Below, in pieces: positions 34,111 through 43,201 of a stretch of 64,000 nucleotides of DNA. The notes below the pieces were generated by a model. That model was given only the letters and a program-made list of their open reading frames with translations. It had not been told where the DNA came from and searched no databases. The DNA is from Actinophytocola oryzae (GTDB taxonomy: Bacteria > Actinomycetota > Actinomycetes > Mycobacteriales > Pseudonocardiaceae). A program made the translations under genes and the position numbers. Location: positions 1-64,000 of the forward strand of contig NZ_SOCP01000012.1 in NCBI RefSeq assembly GCF_004364325.1. Direction: 5' to 3'. Position 1 is the first letter of the stretch; each line of letters begins with the position of its first letter.

Positions 34111-35757
34111 ATGACCGAGGACAACCGGCCGACGAACCCGGGGAACGACGAGTGGTCCACCGGGCCGGCGAACCAGTCCAGCGAGGCCTTCGACGGGCGT
34201 GCCGACACCTCGGGCAGTGGGGAGGAAGCCCGTTTCGACAGCCCGGCCTCGGGGGAGGCCGGGCCGTCGAGCGGGTCGGGGAATGAGGGAGCCGGCGAGC
34301 CGAACACCCTGGGGGGTGGGGACACACTGCCGGAGCAGCGTGTCCCCGCGAGTGGTGTCTGGTTCGCCGGGGCGGGGAACACGCGTCAGCCGGGTCCGTC
34401 GGGGGACGAGCCGGCCGGCCGTGTCGCGGGAACGCCGGGCGGGGTGTCGGGACCACCGCCCGGCGTGACGTGGCACGAGGGGATCGGTGTGCCGCCGAGC
34501 GAGTGGAGCGCGGGCGCGGCACACCCCCAGCAGAACCAGTGGGCGCGGCCAACGGAACAGGTGGTTTACGGGACGGCGGCGCCGGGAGGACCCACGCCAC
34601 CTGGCGGCAACTACCTGATCCGGCCGAGCCAGCCGCAACCGCATCCCCAGCCCCAGCCCCAGCAGCAGAAGCGTGGGAGTGCCGCGCTGGTGATCGGGGT
34701 GGCGGTGCTCGCGCTGTTCGTCGGGGGCGGCGCGGGCGCGCTCGGCGGCTACCTCGCCAGCGACAACGGCAACAACGCGCCGGTGACCAACGCGCTGGAC
34801 CAGCAGCCGCCCGCCGACCACACGTCGTCGTCGCCGTCCGGCACCGTCGAGGCGGTGGCGGAGAAGGTGTCGCCGAGCGTGGTGCAGCTGCAGGTCGAGG
34901 GCCGGAACGCCGCAGGGGAGGGCTCCGGGTTCATCATCAGCTCCGACGGGCTCATCGTGACCAACAACCACGTCGTCGAGGTGGCCGCCAAGAGCGGGAA
35001 GATCACCGCGGTCTTCTCGGACGGCTCGACGGCCTCCGCGACGGTCGTCGGGCGCGACCCGACCTCCGACGTCGCCGTGGTCAAGGCGGACGGCAAGACC
35101 GGGTTGCCGGTCGTGGACCTCGGCAGCTCCGACGCGCTCAAGGTAGGCCAGGGTGTGGTGGCCATCGGCTCGCCGTTCGAGCTGTCCGGCACCGTCACGT
35201 CCGGCATCGTCAGCTCCCTGCACCGCCCGACCCGCGCGGGCGGTGAGGACGGCTCGCAGGCGACGGTGATGGACGCCATCCAGACCGACGCGGCCATCAA
35301 CCCGGGTAACTCCGGCGGCCCCCTGGTCAACATGGCGGGTCAGGTCATCGGCATCAACTCGGCGATCTACTCGCCGCAGACCGGCGGTGGCAGTGGTCAG
35401 CAGGCAGGCTCGATCGGCATCGGCTTCGCCATCCCGATCGACCAGGCCAGGCGCACGGCCGACGAGATCGTCAAGACGGGCAAGGCCACGCAGACGATCC
35501 TGGGCGTGAGTGTGCGTGACAACCAGGGCGGCGGTGCGCTGATCGTCGACGTCACCGCGGGCGGCCCCGGCGCGCAGGCGGGTCTGAAGACGGGTGACGT
35601 GGTCACCAAGCTCGACGACCGCCACATCGACACGTCCGACGCACTCGTGGCCGCGGTCCGTTCGCACAAGCCGGGAGACAAGGTTCGGCTTGAGTTGAGC
35701 AACGGTTCGCGCACAGTTGAGGCCACACTTGCCGGTCAGACGGTAGAGACTGAATGA
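34111..35757 (+). CDS. pepD: PepD/HtrA-like membrane-anchored S1C serine protease with PDZ domain
   Basis: The 548-residue protein has a long Gly/Pro/Ser-rich cytoplasmic N-terminus (about residues 1-195), one transmembrane helix (about 197-220) and a trypsin-like protease domain with His (TNNHVVEV), Asp (TSDVAVVK) and Ser (NPGNSGGPLVNM). A C-terminal PDZ domain carries GGPGAQAGLKTGDVVTKLDD. It should degrade misfolded envelope proteins. ATG 34111 has AAGGTGG upstream; ATG 34093 would add six residues. It follows mprAB. Confidence 0.9.
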   Translation: MTEDNRPTNPGNDEWSTGPANQSSEAFDGRADTSGSGEEARFDSPASGEAGPSSGSGNEGAGEPNTLGGGDTLPEQRVPASGVWFAGAGNTRQPGPSGDEPAGRVAGTPGGVSGPPPGVTWHEGIGVPPSEWSAGAAHPQQNQWARPTEQVVYGTAAPGGPTPPGGNYLIRPSQPQPHPQPQPQQQKRGSAALVIGVAVLALFVGGGAGALGGYLASDNGNNAPVTNALDQQPPADHTSSSPSGTVEAVAEKVSPSVVQLQVEGRNAAGEGSGFIISSDGLIVTNNHVVEVAAKSGKITAVFSDGSTASATVVGRDPTSDVAVVKADGKTGLPVVDLGSSDALKVGQGVVAIGSPFELSGTVTSGIVSSLHRPTRAGGEDGSQATVMDAIQTDAAINPGNSGGPLVNMAGQVIGINSAIYSPQTGGGSGQQAGSIGIGFAIPIDQARRTADEIVKTGKATQTILGVSVRDNQGGGALIVDVTAGGPGAQAGLKTGDVVTKLDDRHIDTSDALVAAVRSHKPGDKVRLELSNGSRTVEATLAGQTVETE

Positions 35758-35794
35758 TTAGTCGGGAACTGCTCGACCGTTCCCACCACAGACG

Positions 35795-35921
35795 CTCGGC
35801 CGCAGGACAGCGGCCGAGACCAACTCCGGCTCGATGCCCCCGAGCCGGGAAGAGCTCCCAACGGGGCTCTGTGCGACACCGCACGCGGACGGTAAACCCC
35901 TCGCTCGCCCGCGTGCGGTGT
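35795..35921. terminator. Cluster of four tandem hairpins after pepD
   Basis: Four inverted repeats follow each other. Arms are CTCGGCCGC/GCGGCCGAG at 35795-35818, CCGGCTCG/CGAGCCGG at 35826-35848, AGAGCTCC/GGGGCTCT (one G-U pair) at 35851-35870, and ACACCGCACGCGG with its complement at 35876-35921 around a 20-base loop. No T-run follows any of them. They probably end pepD transcription, but four in a row is unusual. Confidence 0.6.
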
Positions 35922-35989
35922 TCGCCGTCAGACGGCAGGGAAGCGGTGTCGACCCAGCGTTGTGCGGTGGACGATCTTAAGGTCCTCCT

Positions 35990-37552
35990 ATGCGGCTAGC
36001 TGGTCACGTTCTCGTCGAACAACTTCTCGCGTACGGGGTCGATCTCGCGTTCTGTGTGCCCGGGGAGAGCTACCTCCCGGTTCTCGACGGTCTCTACGCC
36101 CATCGCGACCGTGTGCGGCTCGTGACCGCCCGGCAGGAGACCGGGGCCGCGATGATGGCCGCCGCCTACGGGAAACTGACCGGGCGCCCCGGAATCTGTC
36201 TCGTCACCCGTGGGCCTGGCGCCACCAATGCCAGTGGCGGTGTCCATGTCGCTCGGCAGGACGCGTGTCCGATGGTCTTGCTGGTCGGGCAGGTGCCGAC
36301 CACCAACCGGGATCGGGTGGCGTTCCAGGAGGTCGACATCCGGGCCATGTTCGCGCCGCTCGCCAAGGCCGTGTACCGGGTCGATGTCGCGAACCGCATG
36401 CCGGAGTTCGTCGCGCGGGCGATGGTGACGGCCGTGTCCGGGCAACCAGGGCCGGTCGTGGTGGAGCTGCCGGAGGACGTGCTGTCCACGTCCACCACCG
36501 CCCCGGTGGTCGCTCCCGTGCCCGCGGTGGTGCCTGGGCCCGCGCCCGAGGACGTCGACGCGTTCGCGCGGACGCTCCTCGCCGCTGACCGGCCCCTGCT
36601 CGTCGTCGGTGGGACGGGGTGGCACGTCGACGCGACCCTCGCCGTGCGGCGTTTCGCCGAGGCAGCCGGGATTCCCCTCGCCACCGCCGTGCGGCACCAG
36701 GATCTCGTCGACCACCGGTCACCCGCCTTCGTGGGGACGCTCGGGCTCAACACGACCGCCGGGCTGGCCGACGCGGTCGCGCGGGCCGACGTGCTCGCGT
36801 TCGTCGGCACCCGGCCCGACGCGTTGACCGTCGACGACTTCGAGCTGCTCGACGTGCCTGCCCCCACACAGAAGCTGCTCCACGTGCATCCCGATCCCGG
36901 TGTGCTGCAACAGGTTCATCGCGCGGATCTCGCGATCGTGGCCGGGCAGGCACGGTTCGCCGCCGCTCTGCCGGTCGAGTCGCGGGAGCCGTCGGCCTGG
37001 CTCGGCGAGCTGCGGGAGAACTACCTTCGTGGCCCGGCGCCGTCGGTCGCCACGGAGTTCATGCGGGTGCTGGACGAGCGGGTGCCCGATCCGATCATCA
37101 GCACCGGGGCGGGCGCGTACACGGCATGGCCGCAGAAACACCACCGGTTCACGACGTTCCCGGCGCACCTCGGTACCCAGTCCGGGTCGATGGGCTTCGG
37201 ACTGCCCGCCGCGGTCGCGGCGCAGCTGGTCCACCCCGAGCGGCAGGCGATCGCGTTCGCGGGTGACGGGTGCTTCCTCATGACCGGCCAGGAGCTGGCG
37301 ACCGCCGTTCGCTACGGGCTCGCGCCGCTGGTCGTCGTCGTCAACAACGGCTCGTACGGCACGATCCGCGACCACCAGGCGCGGCGCTTCCCCGGCCGCG
37401 AGTACGGCACCGATCTCGTGAACCCCGACTTCGCGGCGTACGCCCACGCGTTCGGCGCGCGTGGCGAACGGGTCCGCACACCCGACGAGTTCGCCGACGC
37501 ACTCGACCGGGTGTTGGGTCACCCGGCCGTGATCGAGATCGACCTCAGCTGA
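35990..37552 (+). CDS. Thiamine-diphosphate-dependent enzyme, acetolactate synthase-like
   Basis: The 520-residue protein has the three-domain ThDP layout: Glu activator in RQETGAAMMAAAYGKLTG, a central domain (about residues 195-330) and the ThDP-binding GDGCFLMTGQEL followed by VVVVNNGSYG. It is shorter than typical large-subunit acetohydroxyacid synthases and has no regulatory subunit gene beside it. It is therefore more likely a different decarboxylase or carboligase of that family. Confidence 0.86.
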   Translation: MRLAGHVLVEQLLAYGVDLAFCVPGESYLPVLDGLYAHRDRVRLVTARQETGAAMMAAAYGKLTGRPGICLVTRGPGATNASGGVHVARQDACPMVLLVGQVPTTNRDRVAFQEVDIRAMFAPLAKAVYRVDVANRMPEFVARAMVTAVSGQPGPVVVELPEDVLSTSTTAPVVAPVPAVVPGPAPEDVDAFARTLLAADRPLLVVGGTGWHVDATLAVRRFAEAAGIPLATAVRHQDLVDHRSPAFVGTLGLNTTAGLADAVARADVLAFVGTRPDALTVDDFELLDVPAPTQKLLHVHPDPGVLQQVHRADLAIVAGQARFAAALPVESREPSAWLGELRENYLRGPAPSVATEFMRVLDERVPDPIISTGAGAYTAWPQKHHRFTTFPAHLGTQSGSMGFGLPAAVAAQLVHPERQAIAFAGDGCFLMTGQELATAVRYGLAPLVVVVNNGSYGTIRDHQARRFPGREYGTDLVNPDFAAYAHAFGARGERVRTPDEFADALDRVLGHPAVIEIDLS

Positions 37553-38150
37553 CGACGGGTCGTGACCGGGCCCGCTTCAGCTCGAAGAACCCCGGCGTGG
37601 CGGACACGAGAAGCACGCCGTCCCACAGCAACCCTGCCGCCTCACCGAGGGGAGTAGGCGACACGACCGGCCCGAAGAACGCGTTGACCGAGCCGTCCGG
37701 CATGGTCACGTGGAGGGCGGGCGTGCCGAGGTCCTCGCCGACAGGGGTGAGCCCGGCCTGGTTGCCGGCGAGCATGGCCTCGTCGTACTCCGTCGACTCG
37801 GCGGCGTCGGCGAACTCGGCAGGCAGTCCGGCCTCCTCCAGCGCCGCCACGTAGAGGTCCCGTCCGAGTGGCTTCTTCTCCAGGTGGATCCGGTTGCCGA
37901 GCGCGGTGTAGAGGCCGCGGACGTCCCCGCACTTCTGCTCGACGGCCTTCGCGACACGGGCCGGTCCCCACGCGGCGTCCAGCCATTCGCGGTACCAGCC
38001 CTCGACCTCGCGCCCCTCGTTGAGCACGGCGAGGCTGAGCACGTGGAAGCGGACGTCGACGTCCCGCACCCGCTCCACTTCGAGCAGCCACCGCGACGCG
38101 ATCCACGCCCAGGGGCACTTCGGGTCGAACCACATGTCCACTTTGGTCAT
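37545..38150 (-). CDS. DsbA-family mycothiol-dependent nitroreductase-like protein
   Basis: The 201-residue protein has a thioredoxin/DsbA fold with inserted helical domain. The active-site region is FDPKCPWAWIASRWL, keeping the N-terminal Cys but with Ala in place of a second Cys. TPALHVTMPDGSVNAFFGPVVSPTP matches the mycothiol-dependent Rv2466c-like group of Actinobacteria. It overlaps the end of the ThDP-enzyme gene by 8 bases, convergent. ATG 38150 is used. Confidence 0.85.
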   Translation of the reverse strand: MTKVDMWFDPKCPWAWIASRWLLEVERVRDVDVRFHVLSLAVLNEGREVEGWYREWLDAAWGPARVAKAVEQKCGDVRGLYTALGNRIHLEKKPLGRDLYVAALEEAGLPAEFADAAESTEYDEAMLAGNQAGLTPVGEDLGTPALHVTMPDGSVNAFFGPVVSPTPLGEAAGLLWDGVLLVSATPGFFELKRARSRPVVS

Positions 38151-38160
38151 GCTGACCACC

Positions 38161-38595
38161 CTAGGAACTCGATTGGTCCCGTCCAAGTGCCAATCGAGAC
38201 CATCTGCGCTGGGCCAATCCGCTGACGACGACGCCGACCCAGACGACCGCGAGCGCGATGGCGAGTCCGGTCCCGTAGTCCCGGTCGTGCAGCCCGGGGT
38301 TGGTGGCCACGTAGAACGGCCGCCACAGCAGCGGAACGGCGAGCAGGGTCAGCACCGCGCTGAGCACGACCCCGACGGCGACCGGCGTCCGCCATGGCCT
38401 GGCCACGACCCGCGCGATCCCCAACCCGACGATCCCGACCACGGGCGCGACGAGCCCGTCGTGCACGATCGGGCCACCTGCGAACCACGCGAGACCCTCG
38501 ACCGCGTTGATGGTGCGGGACGAGCCGAACTCCCAGGCCAGCACGCCGCCGTACCCGAGCATGACGAGCCCGGCGAGCGCGAGGAGAACCCGCAT
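38161..38595 (-). CDS. Small polytopic membrane protein, last gene of the molybdoenzyme operon
   Basis: The 144-residue protein has about four hydrophobic helices starting at the N-terminus (LLALAGLVMLGYGGVLAWEF; later VVGIVGLGIARVV, VGVVLSAVLTLLAVPLLW and IALAVVWVGVVVSGL). I do not recognise it. Its start overlaps the molybdoenzyme gene stop by ATGA at 38592-38595, so it is translationally coupled and may be an assembly partner (inference). Confidence 0.78.
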   Translation of the reverse strand: MRVLLALAGLVMLGYGGVLAWEFGSSRTINAVEGLAWFAGGPIVHDGLVAPVVGIVGLGIARVVARPWRTPVAVGVVLSAVLTLLAVPLLWRPFYVATNPGLHDRDYGTGLAIALAVVWVGVVVSGLAQRRWSRLALGRDQSSS

Positions 38596-39791
38596 CACAG
38601 CACCTCCAGTCGGTGGACCCACTTGGTCTGCAGCACACCCGGCCTGCTCGGCGCGATGACGCGGCACGGGAAGCCGTGGTCGAGCGCGAGTCGTTCGCCG
38701 TTCAGGCGCAGGGCGAGGAGCGTCCCGCGGGTGTGGGTCGTGGGCAGCGTGCTGGTCCGGTAGGCGCCTTTCTGTTCGAGCGACGTGAACCGCACCTCGT
38801 GGTCGGGCCCCGCGCCCGCGAGCCGGAGGAGGTCCACCACGGGCACCCCTGTCCAGCTCGCGCTCTGGCTCCACCCCTCGACACACGCGATGGGCAGCTC
38901 CGCGGTCGTCTGCGGCAGGGCCTCCAGCTCGGCGAGCGACAGGGCCGTGGTGCGCGTGCCGTGGACGATCTCCAGCCGCCAGTCGGGGCTCATCGCCAGC
39001 TCGGTGACTCGCGCGGCCCCGGCGGTCCGGTTGACGGGCAACCCTGCCGGGCCGCGATCCGAACGCCAGGACAACGGGGAGACCTCACGCAACAGGGGAA
39101 CCGTGGCGCCCGCGGTGGCGACGACCGCGACCCCGGTGGCGAGGTAGGTGGTGCGGAGGAACGCCCGTCGCGACAGGCCCCGACGGTCGGGCTCGTCCTC
39201 GGTGAGCCTGCCGAGCGCACGTCGGATGACGGGCAGCTTGACGGCGACGTGCAGGAGGATCGACCCGGCGGCGAGCCACGCGACCGCGTAGTGGGCGGCC
39301 GGGAAGTAGAACCCCCAGAGGTAGTTCTGGGCAACGTTGAACAGTCCGGTGGCGAGCTCGAAGAACGCCGCTCCGGAGAGCACGAGGATGGAGAGCCGCT
39401 CGAGCGCGTGTGGCAGGGACCGGATCAGCGGGCGCGAGAAGAGCTTGGGATAGACCGACCACAGCTTGGCGAGCAACAGGGGAATCGCGGCGATCCCGGA
39501 GATGACGTGCACGCCCTGGGTGACCCGGTAGAGGTTGACCGGCGCGGCGGGCCACACGAACCAGCCCGGCGGCTTCTGGATGGCGTGGCTGAGCAGCCCC
39601 GTGGCGAAGCAGAGCAGGAACGCGACCCCGAGCCAGACCCCGAGTCGCGCGGTGACCTTCTCATGGTGGGCGGGCCCTCGGAAGTCCTCCTCCCGGGGCT
39701 GAACCCGGTCGATCAGGCGGGCGAGACGGCTCCCTTCCGCAGGCAGGAGCCGCCGCTTGACCCGCTGGTGCCGCGGCTCGTCGTCGGTCAT
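38595..39791 (-). CDS. Polytopic molybdopterin-dependent oxidoreductase with internal Tat motif
   Basis: The 398-residue protein begins with a cytoplasmic tail and four transmembrane helices (about residues 47-195; cytochrome b-like bundle). Then comes a twin-arginine segment LSRRAFLRTTYLATGVAVVATAGA that makes a fifth helix, and finally a sulfite-oxidase-type molybdopterin domain (about 245-398; ELPIACVEGWSQSASW with the Mo-ligand Cys). It fits the known actinobacterial family whose first helices use Sec and whose last uses Tat, leaving the Mo domain outside. It overlaps both neighbours by 4 bases or fewer. Confidence 0.88.
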   Translation of the reverse strand: MTDDEPRHQRVKRRLLPAEGSRLARLIDRVQPREEDFRGPAHHEKVTARLGVWLGVAFLLCFATGLLSHAIQKPPGWFVWPAAPVNLYRVTQGVHVISGIAAIPLLLAKLWSVYPKLFSRPLIRSLPHALERLSILVLSGAAFFELATGLFNVAQNYLWGFYFPAAHYAVAWLAAGSILLHVAVKLPVIRRALGRLTEDEPDRRGLSRRAFLRTTYLATGVAVVATAGATVPLLREVSPLSWRSDRGPAGLPVNRTAGAARVTELAMSPDWRLEIVHGTRTTALSLAELEALPQTTAELPIACVEGWSQSASWTGVPVVDLLRLAGAGPDHEVRFTSLEQKGAYRTSTLPTTHTRGTLLALRLNGERLALDHGFPCRVIAPSRPGVLQTKWVHRLEVL

Positions 39792-40405
39792 GAGCGCACC
39801 AGCTCGGTGAACCACCGGCCACCGGCCTCACGCACCCAACGCGCCGTCAGGCCTGCCCGCCTCGCTGTCGACGAGGCCGCGTCCGCCCCCAGCCAGGCCC
39901 AGTCGAACCAGCGTGGGCCCGCGCCGTCGTCCGTCGACACCCGGACCCGGCCGCTGCGCAGCCCGATGCCGGGCGGGTCCACCTCCACCAGCGCGCTTCC
40001 ACCTCGGCGCAGCAGCTGACGCACCCGCGTCAGGAGGCGCACCGGGTCGCCGCCGATGCCGATGTTGCCGTCGGCCAACAGCGCGTGGCGCCAGCCGCCA
40101 TCGGCCGGCCGGGTGTCGAACACGTCCCGCCGGACCGCCGGTGCGCCCGCCTCGATCGTCAGGCGCACCGCCACCTCGGACACGTCCATGCCCAGCGCGG
40201 CGACGCCCCGCTCGGTCAGCGCGGCCGTCAGACGCCCCGGGCCGCAGCCGATGTCGAGCGTCGGGCCGGCACAGCTGCTCAGCAGCAGCTCGTCGCCGGG
40301 GTCTGGCGCGGCCCGCCACCGTTCCGTTGGCAGGGTGATCCGCTCGCCCGTCGCGAGCTCCAGCCAGCAGGGGCGGCCGAGGAGGCCGGGCTCGAAGTCG
40401 ATCAT
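39788..40405 (-). CDS. Class I SAM-dependent methyltransferase
   Basis: The 205-residue protein has the SAM-binding motif LDIGCGPGRLTAALTERG (about residues 46-63), the acidic end of strand two in ALGMDVSEVAV, and HALLADGNIGIGGDPVRLL. The substrate is unknown. The gene overlaps both the molybdoenzyme gene and the DUF2064 gene by ATGA, so it belongs to a tightly coupled operon with two glycosyl- or nucleotidyltransferase-like proteins. Confidence 0.87.
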   Translation of the reverse strand: MIDFEPGLLGRPCWLELATGERITLPTERWRAAPDPGDELLLSSCAGPTLDIGCGPGRLTAALTERGVAALGMDVSEVAVRLTIEAGAPAVRRDVFDTRPADGGWRHALLADGNIGIGGDPVRLLTRVRQLLRRGGSALVEVDPPGIGLRSGRVRVSTDDGAGPRWFDWAWLGADAASSTARRAGLTARWVREAGGRWFTELVRS

Positions 40406-41061
40406 CGGGACATCACCGCGAACGTCCGCGCGAAGCGTGAGGTCGGGATCTGGGCGGCGACGGTGACCGCGTCGCCGATCGTGTCCACATCGGACAGCGA
40501 CGGGAGCAGCTCGACCGAAAGGCCTGCCTTCCGCAACGCCGACAGCGTGCGGGCGCCGGTGTCCGGGCGTGACATCGGCACGGTCCGCAACACCGAGGCG
40601 TCCGCGGGCCTGCGCAGGCCCAGCGCCCACCATCCGCCGTCTGTCGCCGGGCCCAGGACCGCGTCCGTCTCACGCAGTCGCGCCAGGGCGGCCATCAGCA
40701 GCGCCGGTGGCACCTGTGGTGTGTCCATCCCCACCTGCACGACCGGCCAACCCGGGAAATGGGCCGCCACGTCGGCATGTGCGTTGGCGAGCCGGTCCGC
40801 GAAGTCCTGGCCGCGTTGCGGCAGCACCACGCAGTCCCGCAGCGCGGCGACGAGTTCCGTCGAACGTTCCGCGCAGGCCAGTGAACCCGTCAGCGCGCAC
40901 ACCACCCGGGCGTCCGGCACCGCGCGTGCACTGTCCACTGTGTCCAGTAGTGCCGCCGCAGCCAGGTCGGCCGCCCGTTCGAAGCCGATCGACGAGCCGA
41001 GCCGGGTCTTCGCCAGCCCCGCCACGGGTGCCTTCGCGACCACCAACACCACCGCGTCCAT
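40402..41061 (-). CDS. DUF2064 (TIGR04282-type) nucleotidyl/glycosyltransferase-like protein
   Basis: The 219-residue protein has the GT-A-like start VVAKAPVAGLAKTRLGSSIG and VQVGMDTPQVPPALLMAAL, then DAVLGPATDGGWWALGLRRP. These are hallmarks of the DUF2064 family, related to CofC/MobA nucleotidyltransferases and to glycosyltransferases. Actual donor and acceptor are unknown. It overlaps neighbours on both sides. Confidence 0.87.
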   Translation of the reverse strand: MDAVVLVVAKAPVAGLAKTRLGSSIGFERAADLAAAALLDTVDSARAVPDARVVCALTGSLACAERSTELVAALRDCVVLPQRGQDFADRLANAHADVAAHFPGWPVVQVGMDTPQVPPALLMAALARLRETDAVLGPATDGGWWALGLRRPADASVLRTVPMSRPDTGARTLSALRKAGLSVELLPSLSDVDTIGDAVTVAAQIPTSRFARTFAVMSR

Positions 41062-41708
41062 CACAGCACCCCGGCCATGTCCCGCACCGCGCGGAACGTG
41101 CCGCGCACCGAACCGGACACCTTCGACTTCGTGCCCGCCGCCCTCGGCCGGTACGTGACGTCCCGCTCGACCACCGACCAGCCCGCCTCGGCGGCACGGA
41201 CCAGCAGCTCCAGCGGGTACCCGAACGCCCGGTCCCGCACGTCCAGCGCCAGCAGGTCGGCGCGCCGGACCGCCCGCATGCACGCGATGTCCGTCACCAG
41301 CAACCCACGCCGCCGCAGGATCGTTGCCAGCACGCGGTTTCCCGCGCGTGCGTGCCACGGCCACGCGTCGCGGGACACCGGCACCCGCCTGCCCACCGCC
41401 AGTCGTGCGCCGCCGGACACGGCCGCCACCAGCGGTACCAGCTCGGTGGGGTCGAGCGAGCCGTCCGCGTCGAGGAAGCACACGATCTCCGTGCTGGACA
41501 AGGACAAACCCGTGTGGACGGCCGCGCCGTAACCACGCCGCGGCTCGTGCACCACCGTCGCGCCGTAGGCGGCCGCGACCGCGGGCGAGCCGTCGGTGGA
41601 ACCGTTGTCCACCACGATCGCCCGGTAGCCGGCGGGCAGCGCCGACAGCACACCGGGCAGCGCGGCGGCCTCGTCCAGACAGGGGAGCACGACGTCGACT
41701 GAGTTCAT
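41061..41708 (-). CDS. Family 2 glycosyltransferase
   Basis: The 215-residue protein is a GT2 (GT-A fold) enzyme with VVLPCLDEAAALPGVL, VDNGSTDGS, RGYGAAVHTGL and the DXD-like FLDADGSLDP. It resembles polyprenol-phosphate sugar transferases but lacks the C-terminal membrane helices. It is the first gene of the five-gene minus-strand operon. It shares a promoter region of about 150 bases with the divergent membrane protein gene. Confidence 0.9.
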   Translation of the reverse strand: MNSVDVVLPCLDEAAALPGVLSALPAGYRAIVVDNGSTDGSPAVAAAYGATVVHEPRRGYGAAVHTGLSLSSTEIVCFLDADGSLDPTELVPLVAAVSGGARLAVGRRVPVSRDAWPWHARAGNRVLATILRRRGLLVTDIACMRAVRRADLLALDVRDRAFGYPLELLVRAAEAGWSVVERDVTYRPRAAGTKSKVSGSVRGTFRAVRDMAGVL

Positions 41709-41856
41709 ACCAACGAAACTAGGGCGGCAACCGGGTTCCGGAAATGCTTGCGGTGCTTACCAAAGAATGACGGCGCGGCAGTTCTTACGGAGTTCTGACG
41801 GATTCCGTCTCCACCGCGCGGAAACTCCGCGGGACACTACCGTCCGTCCAGTGGTG

Positions 41857-43200
41857 ATGTCTCCGCCAGTGAGGAAAACCGTTCGCGGCGACCTGGTCGC
41901 CGGTGCCGCGGTCATCGGGTTCGTGCTGCTGGCCACCGCCGTCGGGTTCCTGACGCATGCCAGGAACTACGGCGCCGACCTGTACTCCCGGGCCGCGCCG
42001 CGGTTCGGCGAGTACCCCGTCCTCGCCGACCTCTATCCGAGGGTCGGTCCCGGCACCGTGTTCGCGGTCATGATCGCCGCGGGCACCGTCGCATGGGGAC
42101 CGATGCTCGCGGACCGCCTCCGCTGGCGGACGCTTCTCGCCGCCGGCTACGCGACCTCCGTCGCCTGGATCTTCGCGCTCGCGCTCGTCGACGGCTGGCA
42201 GCGCGGCGTCGCGCACCAGCTCGAGTCCGGTGGGGAGTACCTCGGCGTCGCCGCGAAGGTCGATAGCATCCCGAGGTTCCTGGAGACCTTCACCTCGCGC
42301 ATCCTCGACTTCCAGCCCGCCTCCTGGCCCACGCACGTGGCGGGCCACCCACCCGGCGCGACGCTCGTGTTTGTCTGGCTGGACCGCATCGGGTTGTCCG
42401 GCGGTGGCGCGGCAGGCGTCGTGTGCGTGCTCGCCGGCGCGGCGGTCACGGTGGCCGTGCCCGCGACGGTCGCCGCGCTCGGCAGGCACGACCTGGCACG
42501 CGCCTCGGTCCCGTTCGTCGCGTTGCTGCCCGGCGCGATCTGGCTCGGCGTGTCCGCCGACGCGATGTTCGCGGGTGTCACGGCGTGCGGGGTCGCCCTG
42601 TTCGCGACGGGTGCGAGCCGGGGCGGCCGGACGTTGTGCTTCGCCGGCGGTGCCGTGCTCGGCTTCGGGGTCTTCCTGTCCTACGGGTTGCCGCTCATGG
42701 CGCCGATCGCGCTCGCGGTCGTGCTGGTGACGCGGAACTGGCGTGCCCTGTGTTACGCGGTGCCGGGTGCGTTGGCGGTGGTCGCGGTGTTCGCCCTCGC
42801 CGGCTTCTGGTGGTTCGACGGCTACCACCTGGTCGTCGAGCGCTACCACCAGGGCATCGCCGCGCACCGTCCGTACTGGTACTGGGTGTGGGCGGACTTC
42901 GCGTGCCTCGCGTTGGCGGTGGGTCCGGTGCTCGCCGGGCTGCGGCGTGTCGACTTCCTCACCGGCCTGCGCAGACCCGCGGCACCGGTCGACGCGTTGG
43001 TCCGGGGCGCGGCACTCGCCGTGCTCACCGCGACCCTTTCCGGACTCTCGAAGGCCGAGGTGGAACGAATATGGCTACCGTTCGCGGTGTGGTTGGTGCT
43101 CGCGGCGGTAACGCTCCCACCCGCGTCGCGGCGGTGGTGGCTCGCGGCACAGGCCGGCGTGGCGCTCGTGGTCGAGCACCTGTTGTTGACGAGTTGGTGA
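41857..43200 (+). CDS. Polytopic membrane protein, possible GT-C glycosyltransferase
   Basis: The 447-residue protein has about ten transmembrane helices and a large first extracytoplasmic part. Conserved-looking motifs are FQPASWPTHVAGHPPGA and FFxxYGLPL-like LSYGLPLMAP, with ERYHQGIAAHRPYWYWVWADF near residue 330. This resembles actinobacterial GT-C-fold polyprenyl-sugar-dependent transferases. It faces the GT2/DUF2064 operon, which fits a joint role in envelope glycosylation (inference). The start is uncertain: GTG 41851, GTG 41854 and ATG 41857 are adjacent. Confidence 0.72.
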   Translation: MSPPVRKTVRGDLVAGAAVIGFVLLATAVGFLTHARNYGADLYSRAAPRFGEYPVLADLYPRVGPGTVFAVMIAAGTVAWGPMLADRLRWRTLLAAGYATSVAWIFALALVDGWQRGVAHQLESGGEYLGVAAKVDSIPRFLETFTSRILDFQPASWPTHVAGHPPGATLVFVWLDRIGLSGGGAAGVVCVLAGAAVTVAVPATVAALGRHDLARASVPFVALLPGAIWLGVSADAMFAGVTACGVALFATGASRGGRTLCFAGGAVLGFGVFLSYGLPLMAPIALAVVLVTRNWRALCYAVPGALAVVAVFALAGFWWFDGYHLVVERYHQGIAAHRPYWYWVWADFACLALAVGPVLAGLRRVDFLTGLRRPAAPVDALVRGAALAVLTATLSGLSKAEVERIWLPFAVWLVLAAVTLPPASRRWWLAAQAGVALVVEHLLLTSW

Positions 43201-43201
43201 G

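Noticed and set aside
32638..35667. 1,009-codon open frame antisense to mprB and pepD
   Set aside because: It has low-complexity Arg/His/Asp-rich translation and no recognisable domain, while both plus-strand genes have full motifs. It is a codon-bias shadow.
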